From NCBI RefSeq assembly GCF_006337125.1, contig NZ_CP040887.1, positions 930,001-994,000 of the forward strand: 64,000 nt of DNA, given 5' to 3'. Source of the DNA: Serinicoccus chungangensis (GTDB lineage: Bacteria; Actinomycetota; Actinomycetes; Actinomycetales; Dermatophilaceae). Position numbers and translations under genes: made by a program. How positions within the stretch are numbered: position 1 is the stretch's first letter; each line of letters starts with the position of its first letter. Under the pieces are notes generated by a model. It worked only from the letters and a program-made list of their open reading frames with translations, had not been told where the DNA came from and ran no database searches. Below, piece after piece: positions 55,663 through 63,704 of this stretch.

Positions 55663-58551
55663 ATGACAGAGACGACCGGGGCGAAGACGCGCGCACGCCG
55701 GGGCGGCAAGGGCCTCACCATCGAGCGCATCTTCACCACGCCTGGTGTCCACCCCTACGACCAGGTCACCTGGGAGAAGCGGGACGTCGTCCAGACCAAC
55801 TGGAAGACCGGCGACACGATCTTCGAGCAGCGCGGTGTGGAGTTCCCGGACTTCTGGTCGGCCAACGCCTCGACCATCGTCACGACGAAGTACTTCCGCG
55901 GCGCCGTCGGCACCGACGCCCGCGAGACCGGTCTCAAGCAGCTCATCGACCGGGTCGTCCTCACCTACGTCAAGGCGGGCAAGGAGCACGGCTACTTCGC
56001 GACCGACGAGGACGCCGAGATCTTCGAGCACGAGCTGACGTATGCCCTCGTGCACCAGGTCTTCTCGTTCAACTCTCCCGTGTGGTTCAACGTCGGCACC
56101 CAGAGCCCGCAGCAGGTCAGCGCCTGCTTCATCCTCTCGGTCGACGACTCGATGGACTCGATCCTCAACTGGTACAAGGAGGAGGGCTTCATCTTCAAGG
56201 GCGGCTCGGGCGCCGGCCTCAACCTCTCCCGCATCCGCTCCTCCAAGGAGCTGCTGTCCTCCGGTGGCACCGCCTCCGGCCCGGTCTCCTTCATGCGCGG
56301 CGCCGACGCCTCCGCGGGCACCATCAAGTCCGGTGGCGCCACCCGCCGCGCGGCCAAGATGGTCGTCCTGGACGTCGACCACCCCGACATCGAGGAGTTC
56401 ATCGACACCAAGGCGCGCGAGGAGGACAAGATCCGCGCGCTGCGTGACGCCGGCTTCGACATGGACCTCGGCGGCAACGACATCGTCTCGGTGCAGTACC
56501 AGAACGCCAACAACTCGGTGCGTGTCTCCGACGAGTTCATGCGTGCGGTGGAGGAGGAGGCCGAGTTCGGCCTGACCTCCCGCAAGGACGGCTCGGTCGT
56601 CACCACGGTCGACGCCAAGCACCTCTTCACCAAGATGGCGCAGGCCGCGTGGGAGTGCGCCGACCCGGGCATCCAGTACGACGGCACCATCAACGACTGG
56701 CACACCAACCCCGAGACCGGTCGCATCACCGCGTCCAACCCCTGCTCCGAATACATGTCGCTGGACAACTCCAGCTGCAACCTCGCCTCGCTCAACCTCA
56801 TGAAGTTCCTGCGCGAGGACGACACCTTCGACGTGGAGACCTACCAGAAGGTCGCCGAGCTGGTCATCACCGCGATGGACATCTCGATCTGCTTCGCGGA
56901 CTTCCCGACCGACCCGATCGGTGAGACCACCCGCAACTACCGCCAGCTCGGCATTGGCTACGCCAACCTCGGCGCGCTGCTCATGGCGACCGGTCACGGC
57001 TACGACTCCGAGGGCGGCCGCGCGCTCGCCGCGTCGCTCACCTCGCTGCTCACCGGCGCCGCCTACAAGCGCTCCGCCGAGCTCGCCGGCGTCGTCGGCC
57101 CCTACAACGGGTATGCCCGCAACGCCGACGCGCACAAGCGCGTCATGCGCAAGCACCAGGCGGCGAACGACGAGATCCGCACCCTTCACACCATGGACTC
57201 CTCGGTCCACAAGGCCGCGACCAAGGCCTGGGACGCCGTCGTCAAGACGGGGGAGAAGAACGGCTACCGCAACGCGCAGGCCTCCGTGCTCGCCCCGACC
57301 GGCACCATCGGCTTCATGATGGACTGCGACACCACCGGCATCGAGCCCGACTTCTCGCTGGTGAAGTTCAAGAAGCTTGTCGGTGGCGGCTCGATGCAGA
57401 TCGTCAACCAGACCATCCCGCGGGCACTCAACCGCCTCGGGTATGCCGACGAGACCATCGAGGCGATCGTCGAGTTCATCGCCGAGAAGGGGCACGTCAT
57501 CGACGCCCCGGGCCTCAAGCCCGAGCACTACGAGGTCTTCGACTGCGCGATGGGCGCCCGGGCGATCCGCCCCATGGGCCACGTGCGGATGATGGCCGCG
57601 GTGCAGCCGTTCCTGTCCGGTGCCATCTCCAAGACGGTCAACCTGCCGGAGTCGGCGACCGTCGAGGACATCGCCGAGGTCTACCTTCAGGGCTGGAAGA
57701 TGGGCCTCAAGGCGCTCGCCGTCTACCGCGACAACTGCAAGGTCGGCCAGCCGCTGTCCGACGGCAAGGCCGACAAGGAGAAGAAGGCCGACGAGGTCGA
57801 GGCTCCCGTCGAGAAGGTCGTCGAGTACCGCCCGGTCCGCAAGCGGCTCCCCAAGCGCCGGTCCAGCCAGACCACGAGCTTCGCCGTGGGCGGCGCGGAG
57901 GGCTACCTCACCGCCGGCACCTACGAGAGCGGTGACCTGGGCGAGCTGTTCCTGAAGTTCGGCAAGCAGGGTTCGACCCTGGCCGGTGTCATGGACGCCT
58001 TCTCCATCGCCGTGTCGATCGGGCTGCAGTACGGCGTGCCGCTGGAGACCTTCGTCGAGAAGTTCACCAACCTGCGCTTCGAGCCGGCCGGTATGACGGA
58101 TGACCCGGACGTGCGTATGGCGCAGTCGATCATGGACTACGTCTTCCGCCGCCTGGCTCTGGACTACCTGGACTTCGAGACCCGCTCGTTCATGGGCATC
58201 CACACCGCGGAGGAGCGGGCCCGCCAGCTCGAGACCGGGTCGTACGCCCCGCTCGAGCCGTCGAACGACGACGACGACTACGAGGACGAGCTGGAGAACT
58301 ACAGCCAGTCCGCCGCCACCACGCCGGCCAAGAAGGCCGACAAGGTGGAGAAGGTCGCCGACCAGTCGGGCGCCGGTGCCGCCGACGCGCGCAAGGTCGA
58401 CCCAGAGATCCACTCCTCGGCTGAGCTGCTCGAGCAGTTCCAGGGCAAGGTCGCCGACGCGCCGATCTGCATGACCTGCGGGACGAAGATGCGTCCGGCT
58501 GGCTCGTGCTACGTCTGCGAGGGCTGCGGGAGCACCAGCGGCTGCAGCTGA
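55663..58551 (+). CDS. nrdJ: Vitamin B12-dependent ribonucleoside-diphosphate reductase
   Basis: A 962-residue class II reductase making deoxyribonucleotides with adenosylcobalamin. The N-terminal TTPGVHPYDQVTWEKRD is diagnostic; the barrel has SFNSPVWFNVG, KGGSGAGLNLSRIRSSKE and NPCSEYMSLDNSSCNLASLNL (with active-site Cys and Glu/Asn residues), then SVLAPTGTIGFMMDCDTTGIEPDFSLV. A long acidic/Ala-rich linker leads to the C-terminal CXXC-rich tail (CMTCGTKMRPAGSCYVCEGCGSTSGC) that regenerates the thiols. Only 77 bp separate it from nrdR, with no room for a cobalamin riboswitch; a GGGAGAGC site precedes ATG 55663. Confidence 0.97.
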   Translation: MTETTGAKTRARRGGKGLTIERIFTTPGVHPYDQVTWEKRDVVQTNWKTGDTIFEQRGVEFPDFWSANASTIVTTKYFRGAVGTDARETGLKQLIDRVVLTYVKAGKEHGYFATDEDAEIFEHELTYALVHQVFSFNSPVWFNVGTQSPQQVSACFILSVDDSMDSILNWYKEEGFIFKGGSGAGLNLSRIRSSKELLSSGGTASGPVSFMRGADASAGTIKSGGATRRAAKMVVLDVDHPDIEEFIDTKAREEDKIRALRDAGFDMDLGGNDIVSVQYQNANNSVRVSDEFMRAVEEEAEFGLTSRKDGSVVTTVDAKHLFTKMAQAAWECADPGIQYDGTINDWHTNPETGRITASNPCSEYMSLDNSSCNLASLNLMKFLREDDTFDVETYQKVAELVITAMDISICFADFPTDPIGETTRNYRQLGIGYANLGALLMATGHGYDSEGGRALAASLTSLLTGAAYKRSAELAGVVGPYNGYARNADAHKRVMRKHQAANDEIRTLHTMDSSVHKAATKAWDAVVKTGEKNGYRNAQASVLAPTGTIGFMMDCDTTGIEPDFSLVKFKKLVGGGSMQIVNQTIPRALNRLGYADETIEAIVEFIAEKGHVIDAPGLKPEHYEVFDCAMGARAIRPMGHVRMMAAVQPFLSGAISKTVNLPESATVEDIAEVYLQGWKMGLKALAVYRDNCKVGQPLSDGKADKEKKADEVEAPVEKVVEYRPVRKRLPKRRSSQTTSFAVGGAEGYLTAGTYESGDLGELFLKFGKQGSTLAGVMDAFSIAVSIGLQYGVPLETFVEKFTNLRFEPAGMTDDPDVRMAQSIMDYVFRRLALDYLDFETRSFMGIHTAEERARQLETGSYAPLEPSNDDDDYEDELENYSQSAATTPAKKADKVEKVADQSGAGAADARKVDPEIHSSAELLEQFQGKVADAPICMTCGTKMRPAGSCYVCEGCGSTSGCS

Positions 58552-58597
58552 CGACCCAGAGATCTTGAGGGCGTAGCCGAAGGTTGCGAACTCAAAA

Positions 58598-58627
58598 GGG
58601 GCGGCCCCGCTGTCACGGGGCCGCCCC
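58598..58627 (+). terminator. nrdJ terminator
   Basis: A perfect 12-bp stem GGGGCGGCCCCG (58598-58609) with CGGGGCCGCCCC (58616-58627), loop CTGTCA, is preceded by AAAA. It stands 46 bp after the nrdJ stop. Confidence 0.88.
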
Positions 58628-58748
58628 AGCCGAGGCCATACGACCAAGGGACCAATCGGATGGATGGGTCACCCTGATCGTAGCGGAGTCCTTGGTGCCC
58701 CAAAGAGGGGCGCCCTCCAGCCTCGGGAGTTTGCTCTAGGAGGGCAAC

Positions 58749-58958
58749 ATGTCCCGAACAGTCAATCGCAGCGCTGGAAGCGGCCGCTTCGTGAGTAGGG
58801 CCGCTGCGGCACGCTGGCCATCGAGAACGACGACCGAGCGCGTCGGTTCCGGCACGGGCAATAGTCGGCAGGTGAACCGCTCAGCTGCCACAGGGCGGTT
58901 CGTCACCGACCAGGCCGTCCGTAGGAACCCGGGAGGCACTATCCAGCAGAAGGTCTGA
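58749..58958 (+). CDS. Small conserved two-repeat protein
   Basis: A 69-residue basic protein made of two similar units: RTVNRSAGSGRFVSRAAAAR and RQVNRSAATGRFVTDQAVRR, each followed by a short P/G-T-T..V end. The VNRSAxTGRFV pattern is a conserved actinobacterial small-protein motif of unknown function. The strong ribosome site AGGAGG lies 6 bases before ATG 58749, which with the internal duplication supports a real gene. It is followed by a strong hairpin at 58972. Confidence 0.75.
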   Translation: MSRTVNRSAGSGRFVSRAAAARWPSRTTTERVGSGTGNSRQVNRSAATGRFVTDQAVRRNPGGTIQQKV

Positions 58959-59259
58959 CTCGCAGCAGACTGGCACCGGGCTAGCCACTAGCCCGGTGCC
59001 AATCTGTAGGTTGGCCCATCGAAGCTGATCTTGTGTCGGTCTTGCACAAAGATGTCGGGTGTCGCCTCCTACAGCCCTCGCGAATACAGGGCGTTGACAC
59101 CCGCGTCACATCTACACGCGGCAAGGGTGTACCTGTAGCGTGGGTGCACCTTCGAACGCTTCTTGTCACGGGTTACGAGCGAGACGAAGACGAACCGCGC
59201 TTCGGCGGTCAGAGCGGGTTCAACCCCACAGTGAACACATGCGGAGCTAAGCTTGGCCG
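58959..59259. other. Gap at the left edge of the low-GC island
   Basis: This 301-bp stretch starts with a strong hairpin and then turns markedly AT-richer than the surroundings, marking the left boundary of the 59-60.9 kb island. A TTGACA hexamer lies at 59094-59099 without a -10 at proper distance. TAAGCT (59248-59253) ends 6 bases before the HNH gene's GTG. No coding sequence with homology is seen. Confidence 0.5.
58972..59000. terminator. Terminator hairpin after the small protein gene
   Basis: GGCACCGGGCTAG (58972-58984) pairs perfectly with CTAGCCCGGTGCC (58988-59000) around a CCA loop. Confidence 0.85.
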
Positions 59260-60180
59260 GTGTTGACGGACGCCGACGATCAAAGACTGAGGGCCGCGGC
59301 GCTCACTTGGCTCACTGTACGGAGTAACGATGGAGCTGATCCCCTGAGCCGTGACGACCTTGAGTCGTTTGAGTTCGAAGGGATCCGAGTCCCCCTGATC
59401 GATCGGCAGCGAGGGATTCGCAAGCCCAGATTCCTCCAGGCTGCCTTGTCGATTGTGACTGTCTACAGGGCTGAAGGCCAGGCTCGGCCGTACGAAGATT
59501 CCACCGGGACGGACGGTCTCATCCGCTACAAGTGGCGGGGCGATGACCCCAATCACTCCGAGAACCGCGCCCTTCGCGAAGCGGGACTGCAAAAGTTGCC
59601 ACTCATATGGTTCTTGGGCGTGGGTCCGGGGCTTTTCCAACCTGTCTTCCCCGTCTTCGTGGCAGGCGAAGAACGTCATCAGCAACAGTTTGCCCTTGCC
59701 GTCGACGAGGTCTTTGGATTGGCCGAGGTAGACACGCCTCTTGAAGCCCAGATGCGCAGGTATGTCGAACGAGTGACAAAGCAGCGTCTGCATCAACCGG
59801 TCTTCCGGTCTTCGGTTCTTCGCGCCTACGGCCGTCGATGTGCGGTTTGCGCCATCGCTCACGGTTCATTGCTTGACGCTGCACACATCGTCCCGGATAG
59901 TCACGAACTTGGAGAAGCCTCCGTTCGCAATGGGTTGTCCCTGTGCAAGCTGCACCATGCCGCGTTCGACTCTGGGATCATGGGCGTCAGGCCAGATCTC
60001 ACAGTCCAGATACGCAGAGACATTCTCGAAGAGGTTGACGGTCCTATGCTCAGGCATGGGCTCCAGGCGCGACATGCGCAATCGCTGATGGTGGTTCCCT
60101 CCCGGCGAGCCGAGCGGCCAGACACCTCTCTTCTCAGCGTTGCCTATGAGCGATTTACCTCGCGACAGGCGATGGCATAG
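59260..60180 (+). CDS. HNH endonuclease, putative solitary restriction-type nuclease
   Basis: A 306-residue protein. The N-terminal half (KPRFLQAALSIVTVYR, YEDSTGTDGLIRYKWRGDDP, LIWFLGVGPGLFQPVFPVFV) resembles the recognition-type domain of actinobacterial putative restriction HNH proteins; the C-terminal HNH/zinc domain is CAVCAIAHGSLLDAAHIVPDS ... RNGLSLCKLHHAAFDSG with catalytic His residues intact. GC is clearly lower than neighbours, suggesting transfer. TAAGCT 6 bases before GTG 59260 and no ribosome site suggest a leaderless mRNA. No methyltransferase is nearby, so if it restricts DNA it may be of modification-dependent type; that is inference. Confidence 0.8.
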   Translation: MLTDADDQRLRAAALTWLTVRSNDGADPLSRDDLESFEFEGIRVPLIDRQRGIRKPRFLQAALSIVTVYRAEGQARPYEDSTGTDGLIRYKWRGDDPNHSENRALREAGLQKLPLIWFLGVGPGLFQPVFPVFVAGEERHQQQFALAVDEVFGLAEVDTPLEAQMRRYVERVTKQRLHQPVFRSSVLRAYGRRCAVCAIAHGSLLDAAHIVPDSHELGEASVRNGLSLCKLHHAAFDSGIMGVRPDLTVQIRRDILEEVDGPMLRHGLQARHAQSLMVVPSRRAERPDTSLLSVAYERFTSRQAMA

Positions 60181-60242
60181 CTCAGCGCCAGGCGTCGGTG
60201 ATAAATGGATGCCCCAGCCTGACTATAGGCATTGCCAAACAC

Positions 60243-60890
60243 TCATTTGCCGTATGTAGCGAGTGAATCCAGGGCCCGTGGGCTTGGCTTCAATACCTCA
60301 CCACGGAAACGCGAGGGCAATCGGGCTTGGGTTGCGGCTGTTGCCACAGAATCGACGCAGTCGGACGCCCACGATGCAAATCCGCTTCGTGGAACTCGCT
60401 TTCGTAGAAGCCTCGCGTAGAAGTTCGAGGAGAACATCATGGAGTCGTCCCACCCGATCGCCGTCGTCGTGCCGACGTACGTGACCTCTCGGACGATGCT
60501 GTCTCGGATGGCCGCTCTCCAGGCGGCTGAGCGAGTGCTGCAGCCGTCGGCGACGATCGCCGAGGCTCTGATTGGCTCACCGCCGTCGATGATCTCGTCG
60601 GCGATCTCGCGCAAGTCCAAGTCGATGGCGCGAGAACTCTCGCCGTCGCTCTCAAACCCCAACGCACCACTTGCGGGGTCTTTGCCGGCATGTCCCATGA
60701 GGTGCAGCACATCTGTCTCCTGGCTGATGAATCGCCTCACGACACTGGGAGTGCTGCTGCGCACGGTGACGACATCGACATCGTGACCCGCATAGGCGTA
60801 GTTCTGGATCACCTGCTCTAGCGCGTTGGTGGCGATGTCGAAAGACACGTGCCGGCCAAGGTCGACGATGGTGATCAGTCGGTTTCGCAT
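60243..60890 (-). CDS. Compact CHAT/caspase-like (clan CD) protein
   Basis: A 215-residue single-domain protein. Hydrophobic strand then His in VLHLMGHAGKD (His67), followed after ~50 residues by AIVADGCSTRS (Cys117), reproduces the His-Cys dyad of CHAT/caspase-fold proteases; the C-terminal YVGTTTAIGWDDSMMFSSNFYARLL also fits the CHAT pattern. There is no TPR or other sensor domain, unlike most CHAT proteins. It may be a protease, or an inactive binder. Convergent with the HNH gene (62 bp gap), AT-rich and codon-atypical. AGGAG lies 7 bases before ATG 60890. The family is inferred from motifs only. Confidence 0.6.
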   Translation of the reverse strand: MRNRLITIVDLGRHVSFDIATNALEQVIQNYAYAGHDVDVVTVRSSTPSVVRRFISQETDVLHLMGHAGKDPASGALGFESDGESSRAIDLDLREIADEIIDGGEPIRASAIVADGCSTRSAAWRAAIRDSIVREVTYVGTTTAIGWDDSMMFSSNFYARLLRKRVPRSGFASWASDCVDSVATAATQARLPSRFRGEVLKPSPRALDSLATYGK

Positions 60891-60914
60891 GAAGAAACTC
60901 CTGATTGTCGAGGA

Positions 60915-62093
60915 TCACGCCACCCCCATGCTGGCGGCCTCAATAGCCTCGGGGGAGAGCACGTGATCGGCTGCCATGGTGGCAGCACCGAGCACACCCG
61001 CCTGCGCCCCCGCCTTGGAGGCCACGATCCGCAGGTGCTCAGTTGCCAGCGGCAGGGACCGCTGGTAGACGACTTCCCGGATTCCAGCCAGCAGGTGCTC
61101 GCCGGCCTCCGCGAGGCGCCCGCCGATGACGACGGCGGAGGGGTTCATGAGGTTCACCATGGTGGCGAGCACCTCGCCGATGTCGCGCCCGGCCCGCCGC
61201 ACCTCCTGCACGGCCGCGGCGTTGCCGGCCCGCACCAGCTCGACCACCCCCGCCGTCGAGTCGACCGCCACGCCCCCCTCCGCCAAGGCAGCGGCCAGCG
61301 CCGGCCCAGCCGCGATGGCCTCGAGGCACCCCTCGTTGCCGCACCGGCACATGACGCCCTCGCCGCTGCTGACCCGCACGTGCCCGAGGTCGCCGGCCGT
61401 GCCCTGCGCCCCCCGCTGCAGCCGTGAGCCCGAGATGATGCCGGCGCCGATGCCCGTGGCCACCTTGACGAAGATGAGGTCGTCCACCGACGGCAGGTAG
61501 GCGCCCCGCTCGCCCAGCGCCATGATGTTGACGTCGTTGTCGACGAGCACGGGCACGGGATAGGTCCGCTGCAGGTGGGCGGGCACGTCATACCGGTCCC
61601 ACCCGGGCATGATCGGCGGGTTGATCGGCCGCCCGGTCGAGTGCTCGACCGGCCCCGGCAGCCCGAGGCCCACCGCCGCCAGCTCACCCACCGGACGCCG
61701 CGCGTCCTCCAGCAGCTCACCGACCACCGACGTCACCCAGCCGAGCACCGCCTCCGGCCCGTCGGCCACGTCGAGCTCGGCCCGCCTCTCGCCGAGCACC
61801 GTCCCGGCCAGGTCGGTCAGCGCGGCCACGGCGTGCGTCGCACCGACGTCCACCCCGGCCACGACCCGTGCGGCGGGGTTCATCGCGATGAGCGCCGGAG
61901 GCCGCCCTCCGGTCGACCGCGCCCCGCCCACAGGCGCCACCAGGCCCATCCGCAGCAGCACGTCCACCCGCGCCGCGACGGTGCTCCGCGCCATCCCCGT
62001 CTCCTCGGCGAGCTGCGCACGCGTGCGCGGACGACCATCCCTCAGGAGCTCGAAGACATCGCTGGTGCGCACCACGGAAGTGAACCACGCCAC
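60915..62093 (-). CDS. ROK-family transcriptional regulator (XylR/NagC-like)
   Basis: A 392-residue sugar-responsive repressor. The N-terminal HTH is TRAQLAEETGMARSTVAARVDVLLRMGLV; the ROK kinase-like domain has AGVDVGATHAVAALTDLAG, VDNDVNIMALGERG, GTAGDLGHVRVS and the zinc motif CRCGNEGCLE. It lies divergent from a sugar ABC transporter and likely represses it by binding the operator at 62115. The start is taken at GTG 62093; GTG 62075 or 62072 are possible, and there is no clear ribosome site. Confidence 0.88.
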   Translation of the reverse strand: MAWFTSVVRTSDVFELLRDGRPRTRAQLAEETGMARSTVAARVDVLLRMGLVAPVGGARSTGGRPPALIAMNPAARVVAGVDVGATHAVAALTDLAGTVLGERRAELDVADGPEAVLGWVTSVVGELLEDARRPVGELAAVGLGLPGPVEHSTGRPINPPIMPGWDRYDVPAHLQRTYPVPVLVDNDVNIMALGERGAYLPSVDDLIFVKVATGIGAGIISGSRLQRGAQGTAGDLGHVRVSSGEGVMCRCGNEGCLEAIAAGPALAAALAEGGVAVDSTAGVVELVRAGNAAAVQEVRRAGRDIGEVLATMVNLMNPSAVVIGGRLAEAGEHLLAGIREVVYQRSLPLATEHLRIVASKAGAQAGVLGAATMAADHVLSPEAIEAASMGVA

Positions 62094-62114
62094 TTCGACA
62101 CGCTCAACCAACAA

Positions 62115-62158
62115 CTTTTGCCGGACTCTCGACAAAAGCCGAGGAGCCGTGCCATAGT
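62115..62158 (+). promoter_or_regulatory. ROK operator overlapping the ABC transporter promoter
   Basis: CTTTTGCCG ... CGACAAAAG (CTTTTG 62115-62120, CAAAAG 62133-62138) is an inverted repeat in the ROK/ABC intergenic region. TCGACA (62129-62134) and CATAGT (62153-62158) with 18 bp spacing form a promoter whose -35 overlaps the repeat, and the GTG start lies 7 bases after the -10, so the ABC mRNA would be leaderless. Confidence 0.7.
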
Positions 62159-62165
62159 CCTGAGC

Positions 62166-63704
62166 GTGACGTCCAACGACGCCGTCGCACCGACGGCCAG
62201 CACCCCGACGCAGCCCGTCCTGCGGGCCACCGGGCTGACCAAGCGCTTCTTCGGCAACGCCGTCCTCGAGGACGTGACCCTCGAGCTGCACCCGGGTCAG
62301 GTGCACGGCCTCGTGGGGGAGAACGGCGCCGGCAAGTCCACCCTCATGAAGGTCCTCGCCGGCGTGCACCAGCCCGACGAGGGCACCGTCGAGATCGGTG
62401 GGCAGACCCAGCACTTCTCCCACCCGATCCAGGCCCAGCAGGCCGGCCTGTCGACCGTCTTCCAGGAGTTCAACCTCCTCCCGGACCGCACGGTCGCGGA
62501 GAACATCTACCTCGGCCGCGAGCCGCGGCGCGGCCCGCTCGTCGACACCGCCGCGATGCGCCGCGACACCACCGAGCTCCTCGACGGCCTCGGCGTCACC
62601 GGCCTCGACGCGGAGCGGACCGTGCGCTCCCTGTCGGTCGCCGAGCAGCAGATCGTCGAGATCGCCAAGGCCGTGAGCTACGACTCGCGCATCATCTCCA
62701 TGGACGAGCCGACCGCCGCGCTCGCCGACCACGAGGTCGAGCTGCTCTACGCCATCATCCGCAGGCTCCTCGACCGCGACGTCGCCATCCTCTACGTCTC
62801 CCACCGGCTCAAGGAGATCTTCGACCTCTGCGACACCATCACCGTCCTCAAGGACGGCCAGCAGGTCACCACCCAGCCGGCCGCCGAGCTCGACGAGGGC
62901 GCGCTCGTCCGCCTCATGGTCGGCCGCGAGATGTCCGCGTTCTTCCCCGAGCCCACCCCCGGCACCGAGGTGGGGGAGGCCGTGCTCACCCTCTCGGGCT
63001 CCGGCAACGGGTATGTCGACGGCGTCGACCTCACGCTGCGCGCCGGCGAGATCGTCGGCCTGGCCGGGCTGCAGGGCTCGGGCCGCACCGAGCTCGTCGA
63101 GTCGGTCTTCGGCGTCACCCCGCTCACCCGCGGCACCCTGACCCTGGACGGCGAGACCACGACCATCGGCTCGCCCCGCCAGGCGATCCGCCGCGGCCTC
63201 GCCCTCATCACCGAGGACCGCAAGGCCAAGGGCCTCGCGCTCGGCCAGTCCGTCCTCGACAACGCCCTCGGGGTGGTCCGCTCCGTCTTCCCCGGTCGCA
63301 CGGGCGAGGCCCGCTCGAGCATGCCCGGGGTCCTGTCCTCGCTCGAGGTCGCCGCCCGCTCGCTGGACCAGGAGGTGCAGTTCCTCTCGGGCGGCAACCA
63401 GCAGAAGGTCGTCCTGGCCCGCTGGCTGTCGGTGAACCCCCGCGTCATGCTCATGGACGAGCCCACCCGCGGCATCGACGTCGGCGCCAAGCACGCGATC
63501 TACGAGCTCATGCGCGGCCTGGCCGCCGACGGCGTCGGCATCCTCATGGTCTCCAGCGAGCTGCCCGAGGTCATCGGGATGTCCGACCGCATCCTCGTCA
63601 TGCGCGACGGCCGCCTCGCCGGCGAGCTGCCCCGCGGCGCCACCGAGGAGGACGTCCTCGCCCTGGCGACCGGCGCCGACGAGCACGAGGAGGTCGTCGC
63701 GTGA
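62166..63704 (+). CDS. Sugar ABC transporter, ATP-binding protein (RbsA/XylG-like)
   Basis: A 512-residue protein with two ABC domains in tandem, typical of the carbohydrate uptake transporter-2 family. Domain 1: Walker A GENGAGKST, signature SVAEQQ, Walker B IISMDEPTAAL. Domain 2: degenerate Walker A GLQGSGRTELV, signature LSGGNQQK, Walker B VMLMDEPTRGIDVG. It energises uptake of a pentose/hexose such as ribose, xylose or galactose; the substrate-binding protein gene is not yet seen. Its stop overlaps the permease start by GTGA. The divergent ROK gene is its likely regulator. Confidence 0.95.
   Translation: MTSNDAVAPTASTPTQPVLRATGLTKRFFGNAVLEDVTLELHPGQVHGLVGENGAGKSTLMKVLAGVHQPDEGTVEIGGQTQHFSHPIQAQQAGLSTVFQEFNLLPDRTVAENIYLGREPRRGPLVDTAAMRRDTTELLDGLGVTGLDAERTVRSLSVAEQQIVEIAKAVSYDSRIISMDEPTAALADHEVELLYAIIRRLLDRDVAILYVSHRLKEIFDLCDTITVLKDGQQVTTQPAAELDEGALVRLMVGREMSAFFPEPTPGTEVGEAVLTLSGSGNGYVDGVDLTLRAGEIVGLAGLQGSGRTELVESVFGVTPLTRGTLTLDGETTTIGSPRQAIRRGLALITEDRKAKGLALGQSVLDNALGVVRSVFPGRTGEARSSMPGVLSSLEVAARSLDQEVQFLSGGNQQKVVLARWLSVNPRVMLMDEPTRGIDVGAKHAIYELMRGLAADGVGILMVSSELPEVIGMSDRILVMRDGRLAGELPRGATEEDVLALATGADEHEEVVA

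Noticed and set aside
55657..58647. 996-codon frame antisense to nrdJ
   Set aside because: Shadow frame; nrdJ is unmistakable on the other strand.
60915..63686. 923-codon extension of the ROK gene across the ABC transporter
   Set aside because: Only the part up to about 62093 shows ROK homology; the rest is antisense to the ATP-binding gene.
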